Shown: positions 39,296 through 49,734 of the stretch, piece after piece
Layout of the letters: each line of letters starts with the position of its first letter
How positions within the stretch are numbered: the first letter of the stretch is position 1
Assembly (NCBI GenBank): GCA_033085395.1
Contig: MU853183.1
Location: 248,001 to 312,000 of the forward strand
Length of the DNA: 64,000 nucleotides
Direction: 5' to 3'
Origin: Xanthoparmelia taractica
Lineage: Eukaryota > Ascomycota > Lecanoromycetes > Lecanorales > Parmeliaceae
Program-made: the position numbers and the translations under genes
The notes under the pieces: model-generated
What the model was told of the DNA's origin: nothing
The model's database searches: none
Seen by the model: only the letters and a program-made list of their open reading frames with translations

Positions 39296-41106
39296 TTAGT
39301 TCGGCGCCGGTTCGCTGGCTTTGGTCAAAGCACTCCTCATCGCCTCAGCCATGGCCTCTTCCGCATCATATGCGTAGCACCAAGCTTGAGTGACAGGATC
39401 GCTCCATTGGTTCGGACTCTCGTCGAAAGGAAGACCCTCGACTTCGGGCCGCATTGCCATGTCACGAGCCTCCTGCTCAGGACCGTCTGCAAAGTGCCAG
39501 AGCTTACCATTTATGAGACTGGCTTCTTGCATCTGGTTTGCGCGCCTGACTCGGACGGTCTGGAAGATGTTCAACGCCGTCTGCAGCTCGCTCTTCGACC
39601 CAATCGCACTGATGGCTACAGCGAGGCCAGCGGCGTCTTCTACGGCCATTGCGGCGCCTGGTTGGTATAATTAGTGGAGATTGCTCCTGTGTCATATAGA
39701 TCCTCATCAATTGGGTGAAGGCTTGCCTTGTGACATGTATGGTAGCATAGCATGAGCGGCGTCCCCAAGCATCACTACTTTACCCGTAGGTGCGATCCAC
39801 TTGTCTAGCGGGGCTCCTGTCATCAATGGCCACTTCATCGTCTTCTCGATCATGCCTATGAGTTTCATCAAACTACAGTGCGCCTTTTAGTAAGGTTACG
39901 GAAATAGTAGCGATCAATCTACCTCGGATCCCAGCCTCGAAAATGGTCCTTCATGCTTTCCAAGCCCTTGCTCTGATCCCACGTTTCTGGATCTTCTGTT
40001 TCCGGGTGGGAGAGAACCATGTTGAAGGTATTGCCCCCGGTTATTGTGTAGGTCATTGCATGACGCATCTCACCGATCCTAACAAGATTAGACGCTGGCT
40101 TTGAATCCTGGGAGCGTATTTGCTTAGTTAGAGGGGATTACCAAACATTCATGCCTGGCTTCTTCAGTATCCAAGAGACATCAGGGTCCTCTCTGATCTT
40201 CTTGGTATCTACGGTTGCCCGATAAGCCGCGAATCCTGATTTAAGTGCATCCTTTCCTAAGCCATCTAGTATCGTTCTGCGGGCAACAGAGTTAATGCCT
40301 AGGATAGTAGTCGATCAGAACGCGGTCGCTTGAGTTTTGGTAGAGTTCTTTTCACTTACCGTCAGCCGCTACTATTAGGTCTCCTCCGAAAGTAGATCCG
40401 TCTTGAAGAGTTAAAGACGGGATGTCGAGGTCAAGATCTATCACCTTGCTCGCAGTAAGGATTCTGACACCAAGCTCCCTGGCCAATATTTGCATCGATT
40501 CATGCAAATGAGCCCGGTGGACTACATAGTATGGAGCCCCGAATGTATTCCGGAAACGGGGAACCAAGTTTGTATAACCAATGACATTGCCGTTCTCCCA
40601 ACGCCGAAAGGATATGTCTTCTGGCTCGACGACTTTGCCGTCGAGTATAGGCCCCAGGCCCCATCTTAAAAGTAGCCTACTAACATTTGACGGTACTTGT
40701 ATTCCGGCACCGACCTGCCATGCTTTCAACCCTAATGTTTAACATTTGGAACTGGGAGGTTCTTACCTCACCAAGGTCAGATGCCTGCTCGAATATAGTG
40801 ACCGTATGACCTTTGCGTGCCAGCGCAATCCCGACAGCTAGGCCGCCGAGACCGGCACCGACAACTAAGACATTTAGGACGAGTGAAGAAGGCCCGGTTT
40901 CGTCGACTTCGCATATTTCCTTGACTTTGTAGACTTGCTTGGCGCTTTCCCCCTTTCCGGATAAGGCCTTTAAAAAGTTGAGACTTCGAGTCGGGTAGGA
41001 CGGGGTCTGAGATTGTGAGCAAGTTCTCTGGATAGAGATCCATTGCTCTCACCTCCAATTCACTGTTAGTCATGACGCTTTCCCTCTCACCCTTAGAGCT
41101 TGGCAT
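39296..41106 (-). CDS. FAD-dependent (group A, salicylate-hydroxylase-like) monooxygenase
   Basis: Predicted 476-residue flavoprotein hydroxylase with seven exons: 41106-41053, 40967-40767, 40714-40360, 40298-40142, 40078-39923, 39872-39727 and 39657-39296. The dinucleotide-binding GxGxxG is VVGAGLGGLA near residue 47, followed by EVGAGIQVPSN. The DG motif is AADGINS, and the GD motif that contacts the FAD ribityl chain is LGDAAHAMLPYMSQG. All exon joins keep the frame and restore family motifs. The intron 39658-39726 uses a GC donor (AAG|GCAAGC). Such enzymes hydroxylate aromatic or activated carbons using NAD(P)H and oxygen. The substrate is unknown. An alternative start is the second Met (MTNSELE) in exon 1. 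It is about 8 kb from the NRPS with other genes between them, so membership in that pathway is only a possibility. Confidence 0.9.
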
Positions 41107-42715
41107 TTCTGTTTAGCCCCAGACAAGGTAGGTATAGAATTATAGGTTCGACGGTACCGTAGTAGCGTTGGTCGCCTTCTCCCGACTCAACCCCGCATTT
41201 CCACAACGTATTCTAAAGACGCTAAAACACTGTCGGGCTCGGATGGTAAGATTACCTGACCTGTGTATCGCAAAATGGTAAGATTACTAAATTCAGTACG
41301 CTTCTAAAAGAGACATGTCTCTGCCTCCGCCTAAGAGATCTCACACTCTATTGCAGTCATCCTTCTCGGCTTAGAGACTTAGTGATATTGGATTGGAGGT
41401 TGAGTGGTCTCATATGTAGCATGAATTAATTGCTTGATTGAATAGGAGAGACGGACTATCTAGCTCGGGGATGGAGAAACGCCAAGACTACGCTAAGACG
41501 CTTAGTCAGCTTGCGGCGTAAACGGCCTCCTATTGGCTGAATTCCAACAAGTGAGATCTACATCACGTGTTGGCCCGCTTTTCCTGTCCTTTTCAACCAT
41601 ATTGCACAGTAGCAACTACCTTGTAATGCACGCATACATTCTTCTTTCTTAATCACTTGTAAAGGGAGCGGCTAGCTATGCTATGACAACAGGGACAGTT
41701 TCAATTGGGTGTCATCGCGCATTGGCACAGGCATTCCATTAGAAATCTAGCATTATTGCAACCTCTTCTTTCCGTGTTTCATGCATGGCCCCGATACTCT
41801 TTCCATGCCCGAAATCATCCTCATAAGGCTCCGCTTACTTCCCTCCATCCAATATTCAAGCTTCCCCCGTCGCCTGCGATTGAACGACGCTGCTTCTCAC
41901 GATGATAACACTAACCATCGGGGCCCATACCCGACCCGAGCAGTAACCATGCTCGATCTTTCCGATATGGTGGAGCTGCCTACCGAATTTGATTAGCAAA
42001 AAGAACTCCTTCTCAGCCACTGACTCAACAAACCAGCTGGACCAGCCAGGCTCTGCGAACCAGAAAGGGGGTTTTTGCCAACATTGCCGTCAACTTTTCT
42101 ATCAGGTGTCTTCTGTCGCTATTTACCGCGAAGAGCGGTGGTGGCACCTGTGGTGTTTGTGTCTGACTAATTGCTATACCGGTGCCGTTCGCAATTATCC
42201 AATCCTTACGGTCGGCTGCTCGTTGTGGGCCCACATTCTCGAGGCAGAGCAGTCTTGCTTCCATCATGGCGGGAGTGGAATTTCGGCTAGTTATGATGAT
42301 TTAGAAAGTGTCAGTGCCTTGGGTCATGAGGAGAAGAGTGTTGTTGGAGAGAAGCTATGAAAATCGTGGGTAAAAGGGTGGTTATGTACCTAGATATACA
42401 AAGAAGGTGGTGGGCCAAACGTGTAGAAGATGTTAGAACGGAAATGATCAACAGGTTGACAGGTATAGTCCAGGACAAAGGTCCGAACGATGTAAGAATG
42501 GTATAGAAAGCGGTCGAAAGTTTGCGTTACAGCTCTTTCATACCATCGGCTGATTGTAGTTTGTAGGTCTACAAAGCAGAACGATGGCTGCTTGCTTGAT
42601 AAACACACCACATCTGAGGGATTGACGCAACTAGCTCTCTGAAATGTGACCGGGAAGATCACCCCTGCGCGGCCGAAGGGAGCGCCAACCTTTCCCGTCG
42701 TTCTGAAACTAACTG
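41107..42715. other. Intergenic region, no supported gene
   Basis: Contains the promoter of the FAD monooxygenase. A plus-strand frame at 41989-42360 is Cys/His/Trp-rich (for example FCQHC and WWHLWC) but matches no domain I can name, and neither flank offers a credible extension, so it is not called as a gene. Confidence 0.45.
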
Positions 42716-43123
42716 CTAACCCTCCCTATCCACAAGCGCCAACGTTTGATCAATGCAAGATATGTTCAAGGCGTTGTACTGGGCGCAATACAAACATACT
42801 GTGGCATGGCTGCAGACGTAAACAAGCTCTGCAAGACCTTGCTGGTTTAGGTTGCTCACAGCAGCGAGGCGTGCCGCCCAATTCCGGTGAGCTCGGAAGA
42901 TACTAACGCCGTCCTCTGGACGATCCAGCAACTCCTCCCATGTATCCAGGGAAATGAAGTCGCTTTTTCCAGCTTTGCCGGTGCCTTGAGTATGGGGACA
43001 GGGTTTGAGATCCGTGGCACTGCCAATTCGGTTCAGCTTTCCGAAATTGATGGCGAGGATATCGAGGTCGGCGACCCAGTGTCCTCTGTCACGGACCGAG
43101 ATTATCGTTTCTACAAACCGCAC
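42716..43123 (-). pseudogene. Fragment of a conserved fungal hypothetical protein
   Basis: The frame reads HWVADLDILA, then a gap, then SLDTWEELLDRPEDGVSIFRAHRNWAARLAAVS and a Cys-rich tail (VYVCSHATVCLYC). This pattern resembles the C-terminal half of an uncharacterised fungal family in which a WxELLDxP...NWxARLAA stretch is conserved. I found no upstream exon in the 400 bases before it, and the neighbouring DNA holds a repeat copy and a broken gene, so it is probably a truncated remnant. No function is known or inferred. Confidence 0.35.
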
Positions 43124-43425
43124 ATCCCGAATCCACTGTCCGCATCAAGCCTAGGTTTTTTGGTAGGGTCCATTTGGTGGACGACAGATGCAGGGTGGTT
43201 CCCTTGAAATTTTTTTCTCACACCATGTTGTACGGCTCGTGCATGATAACCACTGAGGGTGTCCTTGAGTGGACGTATCTCAGGGTCCTTGGGAGAAGCC
43301 TAGCCAGTGACTACCCTCCATAATAAGTGTCGTACAGACAGCGGCCTAACTCGCGCTACATATTTCCTTGCAACGACCTCCGCTTAGTGTTCGCGCAGTC
43401 GGATCATGGGCACAGAATTGAAGCC

Positions 43426-43531
43426 CATACATATAGTGCTCTCGAAGCCACGTGTTCCCCGCATGTGCGCATGTATCTGAAACAGCGACTAGATCATGAG
43501 ACACACTAACCCATAGTCCCACTATTCGATT
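43426..43531 (+). repeat. Third copy of a dispersed repeat, adjoining a broken monooxygenase
   Basis: This segment aligns with 38555-38652 over about 100 bases: shared CTCTCGAAG, CACGTGTTCCCCG, CAGCG-CTAGATCA and GAGACACACTAACCCATAG. It also aligns with the heavily mutated copy at 38025-38136. Differences are mostly transitions. It ends about 60-100 bases before readable monooxygenase homology starts. Confidence 0.8.
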
Positions 43532-43589
43532 AAGTCAAGATCCGTGGTAAGAAAATCGTTGATGAATCAATCCTTCCAGATAAGCCAAG

Positions 43590-44664
43590 CTCTCGCCCTT
43601 TCGGCACTTGGGATCGCTTTCTGCCGAAGAGCCCCTGCGTCAGACGGCAAGGCAGTCTACAATCTGGGAAAGCGGGCAACGAACGTTGTGTCGACCGATC
43701 AGCTCGCAACCGTTGAATTTGAGGATCTCCAGACCAAAGGGAGTCGAACCCTGCATGCGGATCTCGTCATCGTTGCAGATGGCCAGAACTCCATCGTCCG
43801 CGAAAAGTTCATGCCTGGCCAAGGAGAACAACCGTATGCAGGATATGTTGTTTAGCGGGGTACAGTGCCCGAAAAAGACGTGTCGGAAGCCACGAGGAAG
43901 CTATTCGATGAGAGATTCAATATTTTTGCAATATCGCGTGGATATATAGGAGGGTATGTTTGGCCCCCATAGCACATCTTGGTCCCAGACAAGCATACTC
44001 ACACATCAGCAGTTATGCAATTCCGGGAGAAGCCGGCACCCTCGAAGCTGGAGAACGCTTCATCAACTACGTCTGGTATGACAACTGCCCGGCTGGCTCC
44101 AAGGACTTCAAGGAAAATCTTACCGATGCAGAGGGCCGCACACATCGAAACACGCTCCCCATGGGTAGAATGAAATCAGAGACATGGCAAAAACAAAAGG
44201 ATTACGGTGCCCATGTTATGACACCATGCTTCCTCGAATTGGTCAATAAAACGACGCTGCCATTCGTCTCGACGATCCGAGACCACTTGTCCACGCAGGC
44301 ATCATTCCTCGACGGAAAGGTCCTATTTGTAGGGGAAGCCCTCACGTTAATGCGCCCTCATACGGGCATGAGTTTCAACCACAGTGCCGTCAACTGCTTG
44401 ACCCTGCAGAAGGTCTTGCGAGGTGAATTGACGCTGGGAGACTGGGAATGCGAAGTATTACAGTGGGCTGAATGGAACTCGTTGCTGGCTACGGCTCTAG
44501 GCTCTTACTATCTACGCCATGTCTGGAACCCTGTCTTTATCCTGAGCGTCATACGGTTGATACTTGCGCTACTGCGTCATAGGCTTGTAAAATTGCTGCG
44601 TCCTTTTCGCGCGAGGCTTGACATTTTTATGTCCTTGAATTGGCAAGCTGGTTACCTACATTGA
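43590..44664 (+). pseudogene. Broken FAD-binding monooxygenase
   Basis: C-terminal two thirds of a second flavin monooxygenase, from a different subfamily than the intact one (fungal 2,6-dihydroxypyridine-3-monooxygenase-like). Visible pieces are DLVIVADGQNSIVR (DG motif), PYAGYVV, RGTVPEKDVSEATRKLFDERF, an intron near 43955-44015, then YAIPGEAG, RFINYVWYDN, FLDGKVLFVGEALTLMRPHTG (GD-motif region) and a hydrophobic tail. The N-terminal FAD-binding Rossmann part (GxGxxG) is missing, and the dispersed repeat lies where it should be. Between GYVV and RGTVPE, where relatives have Trp, there is a TAG stop (43853-43855). Without both a start and a continuous frame it should not make an active enzyme. 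Confidence 0.8.
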
Positions 44665-45176
44665 GGCCTGCCCTTCGTAACGTAGAGAAGTACTTTGGGT
44701 TTCGACGCAAAGGTTGGTGCCGATATTGTACTATTTTATATGGAACGCTTGCTGAGAGGAACCACCGCCCCACAATCCGCAGACTTAAAGAGCTACTCAT
44801 CATCTTCTGTTTCTCTAGCGCGAAATTCTTTTTCCGGGATACAGTTTCAGACAACGATCTTCCTCACTGGCCAAAAACACATTGCTGGTTTGTCATTTGT
44901 AACTCGATAGCCGGTGCAAAGTAGTCAGCAGAGCGGATTCGCAGTTTGGGAGCGAAAGTGAGCCCCAGAGATCTTGTTGATGAAGATGACAGGCGATAGA
45001 CAAGTCTAGCTTATACTTTCTTTCTCGAATTCAATTTCTATCTTCTTACTATTAAATTAAATAAATAATCCATCTATGGGCATTACCATAAATTCAAGCC
45101 TGGCTTTTGCACTATCCAAGAGAAATCAGTCATGTATTATTACGATGAAAACCTTCGCGTCTCCCCCATCTTATAT
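44665..45176. other. Intergenic region, no gene seen
   Basis: Lies between the convergent ends of the broken monooxygenase and the CHAT-STAND gene. Short frames only, no recognisable content. Confidence 0.55.
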
Positions 45177-48100
45177 CTAGCTTTCATCCTGCTCCTTCAC
45201 ACGTATCCGCTCTATACCCTCAGTAATCAATCTCTCCAGCCTCCTCGACCATTCCGCTGCGCTCAGCAGATTCCGAATCTGTATTTCCGGCGCACCCTGA
45301 GCCCGCAACCACCCCTCAACATCACCTATGCCAGCCTGCTCCATCGCTTCCACAAACTCAAGGCAGTCGCTGTCCTGGGCGTTCCTTGTAGGATCTTGTT
45401 CAACCGCCTTGAACTTAACCAGCACTTCCAGAAACCTCTTCTGACTTTCCATCTGATCCATCGGCAGCCAACGCGGCCCGCACTCTCTGAGTATGCGAAT
45501 GAGCTCCGTAAGATGGTACAGAGCGCGGTCGAAGTCCTGCGCCGCTGCGTTTGTCTGCCACAGCTCCACGTGGGTTTGAGCCGCGCTCCGCCAATCTCCT
45601 TTGTCCTTTGCGGACTCGAGCTCTTCAATCTGCCACTTGCTGTCCTGGACCCGTTGCAGTTGCGCTGCTATGTCGTTGCACGGTGGGAAGTAGCGTTTCC
45701 AGTAGCCCATGCCCTCGATACCGGCTTTGTCCTGAGAGTCTGAGATGCCTTGGAAGGCCGTGTTGATTTGCGGGAGGTAGAGCGAGTCGATCAACGAGGC
45801 GTCTTTGGTGGCGAGGATCCGCTCTTTCAGCCAAGGCCAGGCGGAATGGCGGGCTCGAGCCCAAGATGCCAGGACACTGTGCTGGGACGCGCTTGTACGG
45901 TTAAGGGTCGGTGTATCTGGTACTGTACCAAGAAGACTCTGCACGTCAACTGTTTCAGCGTGCGCGGTCGAAGGAGCAACAGATTCTGGCCCAAAGTACT
46001 CGATATCGGTATCTTTCAGCTTTTCCCATGCTTCCTCAGCTGCAGCTTCATTTCCATCAATCAAAGCCTCCACCGCTTGAAAACGAAAAACCATGCCCTT
46101 GAAGGGAATGTCGGAACCCTCAAATCTCCCATATCTTGATTCCGAAGCCTCGACGATAGATAATGACATAGCCAACATCTGTCGTATTCGTTCCCTGTCA
46201 AGCCAACCCCATGACGCTGCGAAAGTGGTCAGATGAAGAGACAAGTTTAGCGCGAAGCTGCGGTCTCCTGGGGGCACTTCAAAGCCCTGACACCTTCGCA
46301 GATAAATGTCGAGGGTTTCCTCTACATACTTCGCTAGCAGTTCTTGCTCAGGCATTGACATCATAAGCCGACTGGGTCCCAAATATGACACAAGGAGCTC
46401 TTTTGGCCAAGAGCTAAGCTCGATGGGGGATTCTGGGAGGCAGCACATATGGTAACAAGTAAGCATATTGTACATTGTTCCTCTCATCTCTTGGCCCATT
46501 TGCGGTCCATTGAATCCGAATAGAGTAAACATTATTGTTCTGGCTTTGTCTCCAAGGGCAACCGTGTCGACAAAAGCCTGCGCATTTGCTGTCCGTATGG
46601 AAGAAGTGGATCCAAACGGTTGAGACGTTGCCTCGGAACCCATGAATTGCAGAGCTTTCATGATCTCTCGGTGGCACAATGGAGGCCCCTGGAACTCATG
46701 AACCCGTCGCATTTGTCGTAGCGACAATGTGAGAAGCGGATGAATCGAAGACAAATTGCGATTAGGTCCAGGTCCTCTCGCCCCAATTTTCCAACCACCA
46801 CAGTCACACAAACACAAGATGAATTTATCTAAACGATCTTCCAGATGGACACCAGCTGTGTTCCGTAGTTTTTTCAAATAATCATCTAACAACAATGTGC
46901 CCCGGTGCCAAAAGTCCGCTAAACAACATAGCATGTCTCGAAATTCGGGGAAGCGGTCGAAGGTGGTCCTGAAGTGAAGCATGAACTTGACGTCGGCGAT
47001 GCTTGGTGGCTTCCCTGGCGCGAATAACGGAACTCTTATGTCACCAAAATGCAGTTCGTCGTAAAACTCTTTGAGGGACAGGTTCATTTCCGCAACCTGC
47101 GGAAGAACAAGCTTCAAGGCTAAGGGTATACGCTGCAATATATTGACGATATTTGCCAGCGAATCGAGCTCCTTCTGATTTGTCAGATCAACAGTCCTAC
47201 CTTCTTTTCGAAAAATATCTTTGGACAGCTGTAAAGCAGCGGGCAAATCGAGACCCGCGAGAGGGAAAAGGCCTCCGTTGAGGAAGCCAAAATGCTCGTC
47301 CCACCAAACTTCACCTAACACGCCTGTCAAGACGACCTTGGGCGGTTGAGCTGATTCATCTTCGGCGGTTGACTTTCTGATTTGACGGAGAAGGTCGGAT
47401 ACGTAGGTCTGAACGACTTCGAAACCTTCGTTGAAGACTTTCGCATAGACGTGATCCAAGCCATCCAGAATGACGATACTATTCACCTGGCGCATCTTCC
47501 GGATCATGGGATTGGGTGAGGCTGCAGTATCTGAGTACTGTCTTGATATTTCGCCAACATTTCCAATCTGATCTTCTATCTGCTTCTCAATGGCTGCAAT
47601 CGTAGGATCTATCAGCAAATCGACATATACAACTAAGTCATAGCCGTCTGTTTTGCGCCACGTCTCAACAGCGTGTCTCATCATGACGGATTTACCTACG
47701 CCTCGAGAACCATGGAGGAACACCACATCCGAGTCCGCAAGCATTCTTTCTAGACGTAAGATATCGTATTCTCTGCCGATGACGTGGTCATCTGAATCTG
47801 CCGGGGTCAAGCCCAAAGCAGCACCAAAGCCGGACTTTAACGGGGCTAAGGAAGCCTGGGGCCCATCAACTTGCATCTCCTTACCCGCAACATATACCAC
47901 CGATATGAACCAGTCTTTCACTTCCAGTCTCATGCCCAGCCTCGCTTGACGTAGGGGATTCTCCCTGAGTACATGACGAGCTTTACTGGCCGCGGACGAA
48001 AAAGTCAATCGCTGTAAGAAGAGGTGTCTGTAGAATGACGCGAAAAACGGCGCTGCGGAGCTGCTTAGGAATTTGTACGACATCGCAAGGATATTGGATA

Positions 48101-49168
48101 CCTCATGCTTGGCGAAGACTTCCGCCAAGTTCGCATTCATTCCTTTGTCGGAGCGGGCGCTGTCGCATGCATTGAGGACCGCACATTCTATTTTGTGGGA
48201 CTGGAGTAGCCTAGCAATTTCTTCTGCAGGGATGAGTTCGAGACTCGTGAGGGATTTCGACGAAGCGAATCTCAGACATGCTGTCGGTATCCTGTTGACG
48301 TGATGTCAATAATGGTATCGTACATTGACGGCATCACAGCCATCACGTACCTTTTTCCGTCTTGCTGAACTTTATTGGCGATCTTCCCGTGCACATCGAA
48401 ATGTACGAGATGATAATGACGAGTCACTGCCCTTCCGGTAGACCGTGATAAGTGTTTTTGAAAAGCCGCAAAGATGCCTGGTCTGACCACTTCTATATTT
48501 AAGGAGTAGTCCAGCTTCAGCTGCTGGAGCTCCCTTTGAATCGTAAAGAACACATTCGTCGTTACCGATGGGTCAATGTCTTGGTAAGACGTTCCGTTGA
48601 CCTCAGTATCTCTTGCGAGAACAAGAAGTACGTTGATTGAGGGGCGGCTGTGGCCTCCAGAAGTTACGTCAACCTTTCTGACCAACCTGCTTTCAAACCC
48701 TGCTTGCACTCGACGGCGTATTATAATCTCTCCGAAGCGCGTCGGCCACAAAGATGGCGCCTCGAGCAACTCCCAATGTAGACGGTGGATCCCATTACGG
48801 TCTGGCTTCGTCCGCTCCTGAGCCTCGTAAATATCTATCTCTAGGATGAGAGACCTTTCCTCATCACCACCATCAAAGACACAGTCTAGGCAAAGCTGGC
48901 CAAGTAAATTTGCACCATAGCCATCAATCAGACTCGCCGCGGTCCGAGCCTTCTTCTCTTCCAACGGTTCTTGACTGGCATATTTCTCAACGTACCATCT
49001 GCACTGCGTTTCTTCGTCACCGGTGAACGGGTCGACGATTTTCACTGCCTTTTGAATGATCTGGCCATTGTACGCGATATCAACGAGGCATTGGTGTTCA
49101 TCTGCTGGATTTCCGGCAGATGAGGCGCACTCCGAGATCACCAGGTGTTTGGCTGGAGATCCTGACAT
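45177..49168 (-). CDS. CHAT-protease / STAND NTPase NLR-like protein
   Basis: Predicted 1,310-residue multidomain protein, exons 49168-48351 and 48291-45177. The 59-nt intron 48292-48350 has donor GTACGT, and splicing removes a frame break inside the protease domain. Residues about 100-400 form a CHAT (caspase-like) peptidase: the catalytic His lies in HFDVHG (about residue 260) and the Cys in NACDSA (about residue 315). A STAND/NB-ARC-type NTPase follows, with GREYDILRLE, Walker A GSRGVGKS (about residue 470), Walker B IVILDGLD (about residue 545) and an IPLAL motif. The C-terminal half is alpha-helical and probably a TPR-like sensor. No signal peptide or membrane segment is seen, so it is likely cytosolic. 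Known fungal relatives are NLR-like receptors whose protease cleaves a gasdermin encoded next door. The divergent gene 566 bases away fits that partner. The trigger is unknown. Confidence 0.88.
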
Positions 49169-49734
49169 CAGGAGCGGTTGATTGTCATATGACTTCTAGA
49201 GGGTGAAGAGGCGGCGTTGTCCGAAGGGTCGCTGGTCTCAATCTTTTCCAAGAAAAATGGCTCTTGCTATGCAACCAAGTGATGCAGGCGATGTCCTTGT
49301 ATGAGTGCTCCAAACAGTAAGTTTTTCTTTTTACAACAGTAAACATTAGCTATCGCTCCTCGGTCGGTAGCATCGTCGCAGCAGCAGCTCTAAGGATCCA
49401 AGCAAGTCGATCTTTCTCCTTGCTATTACTCCGTAGAGAATCGAAAGGCGGGATTTTTGAAGAGTCAATCGGCTTATGGAGGGGAATGTGGCCGCAGTTG
49501 GGGGCCAAACCTTCTAGCGCTTACTGGGGCGCTGAAAGAAGTAATGTTGTATAGTGCCTACATCGCCGTCCCCTGATGCGGCCTCTATTACCCACCTTTG
49601 GCGTTTTCATCTAAGCTAAAGTGTGCATCAAATCTCACCACCGCCCTTGTCATTATCCAAGTAAGAGCTCTCGTCTCCAAGATCATCAGCCACCATCATC
49701 GCAGTACAATCACCGAAAACAAGAGAAGAGAAAA
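49169..49734. promoter_or_regulatory. Divergent promoter region between CHAT-STAND and gasdermin-like genes
   Basis: The 566 bases between the two start codons must hold both promoters, so the pair could be co-regulated. No specific site was identified. The sequence immediately upstream of the right-hand ATG is purine-rich (AAGAGAAGAGAAAA), typical of fungal leaders. Confidence 0.5.

Noticed and set aside
41989..42360. Cys/His-rich 123-codon frame as a zinc-finger gene
   Set aside because: Cysteine spacing fits no finger I know, flanks give no extension, and the opposite strand is also open.
49621..49734. Upstream extension of the gasdermin-like frame
   Set aside because: It begins at GTG, is low-complexity, and a well-placed ATG follows at 49735.
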